Positions 60,798 to 61,106 of a DNA stretch of 61,106 nt are shown piece after piece. How positions within the stretch are numbered: position 1 is the first letter of the stretch; every line of letters begins with the position of its first letter. This DNA comes from an uncultured Aureimonas sp. Its GTDB lineage: Bacteria > Pseudomonadota > Alphaproteobacteria > Rhizobiales > Rhizobiaceae. The DNA lies in NCBI RefSeq assembly GCF_913775355.1, contig NZ_CAJYIU010000107.1:1-61106 (forward strand). Reading direction: 5' to 3'. The translations under genes and the position numbers were made by a program. The notes beneath the pieces were generated by a model. That model was not told the DNA's origin and made no database searches. It was given only the letters and a program-made list of their open reading frames with translations.

Positions 60798-61106
60798 CCG
60801 AACTATCCGCGTAGCTGGACCGAACTACCGCGCCGGAATCCGAGATACCGTGACGCCCCAGGCCTTTGGGCGCCGTGACACTTCCGTTCGGGCGCCGCCG
60901 GAGGTGAGCGAACTTCCGGCGGAATCGAGCGAACCTTTGCGACGCCGAGCGAGATTCGGTGACGCGTCAGGGTGGTCACCCGCCCGCTTTTGACTAACCC
61001 GTTGACGACGCAGGGGTTGGGTTCAGATCATTGGCGCCTATGAACAGAACATAGGAGCGCCCAGCAACAATGACCCGTGTCAGGAGCAGCCGCTGGTCGA
61101 GCCGCA
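60798..61106 (+). repeat. Repeated motifs at the window edge, possible end of an IS21-like element
   Basis: CCGAACTATCCGCG (60798-60811) and CCGAACTACCGCG (60820-60832) recur, followed by CGAGATACCGTGACGC (about 60850) and GCGAGATTCGGTGACGC (about 60950). Several related motifs in tandem are typical of transposase-binding ends, for example in IS21-type elements. No transposase is visible before the window ends. Confidence 0.35.

Overview
The window looks like a GC-rich alphaproteobacterium of the order Hyphomicrobiales (Rhizobiales); the genus cannot be fixed from sequence alone. The signs are HWE-type sensor kinases, EcfG-like stress promoters (GGAAC-N16/17-CGTT), RepB-type ParB proteins, a Stc2/GbcA-like Rieske oxygenase and polar amino acid uptake genes next to a proline racemase family enzyme. 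Ordinary chromosome-like DNA lies at both ends. About 32 kb of accessory DNA (roughly 4.4-39.7 kb) lies between them.

1-3.8 kb is a leftward amino acid uptake and catabolism operon: binding protein, two permeases, ATPase, then a partial proline racemase / hydroxyproline enzyme. 3.8-7.9 kb is decayed DNA. It holds a Rieske oxygenase pseudogene with two in-frame amber codons, a divergent LysR stump that also has an amber codon, and a frameshifted ISL3 element. 8.2-14.4 kb is a complete Tn7-like transposition operon (tnsA, tnsB, tnsC, tniQ, read leftward), with a candidate structured small RNA at its tnsA end. 15.1-19.2 kb is a leftward set: a 96-aa protein, a soluble FtsH-like AAA protease, an 84-aa protein and a DEDDh exonuclease. 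19.8-23.5 kb is a module of repressor-like protein, serine recombinase and two ParB-like proteins, flanked by two copies of the 3' end of a lipoprotein gene. 23.6-25.8 kb encodes three exported proteins of unknown role. 26.1-28.6 kb is an IS66 element with a perfect 8-bp target duplication, followed by an ISL3 remnant.

29.1-39.1 kb is a defence region with two systems read leftward. The first is an IetA/IetS-type AAA ATPase plus subtilisin-like protease pair, with a small HTH protein upstream and an unrecognised 319-aa protein translationally coupled downstream. The second is a short prokaryotic Argonaute preceded by one polypeptide that appears to join an Mrr-type nuclease, a TIR domain and an APAZ-like region. 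An unrecognised two-helix membrane protein lies upstream. IS3 family remnants sit on both sides of the Argonaute locus.

From 40 kb onward there is a metabolic, stress and signalling region: a GDSL esterase, an exported amidohydrolase, an MscS channel, response regulators, three PAS histidine kinases, an alpha/beta hydrolase, two catalase-like proteins, a DJ-1/PfpI protein, a short-chain dehydrogenase, an epoxide hydrolase and two exported beta-propeller proteins. Four EcfG-like promoters precede four transcription units here, which suggests a shared general stress response. The right edge has a terminator and repeated motifs that may be the end of another insertion sequence. No CRISPR array, tRNA or rRNA was seen.
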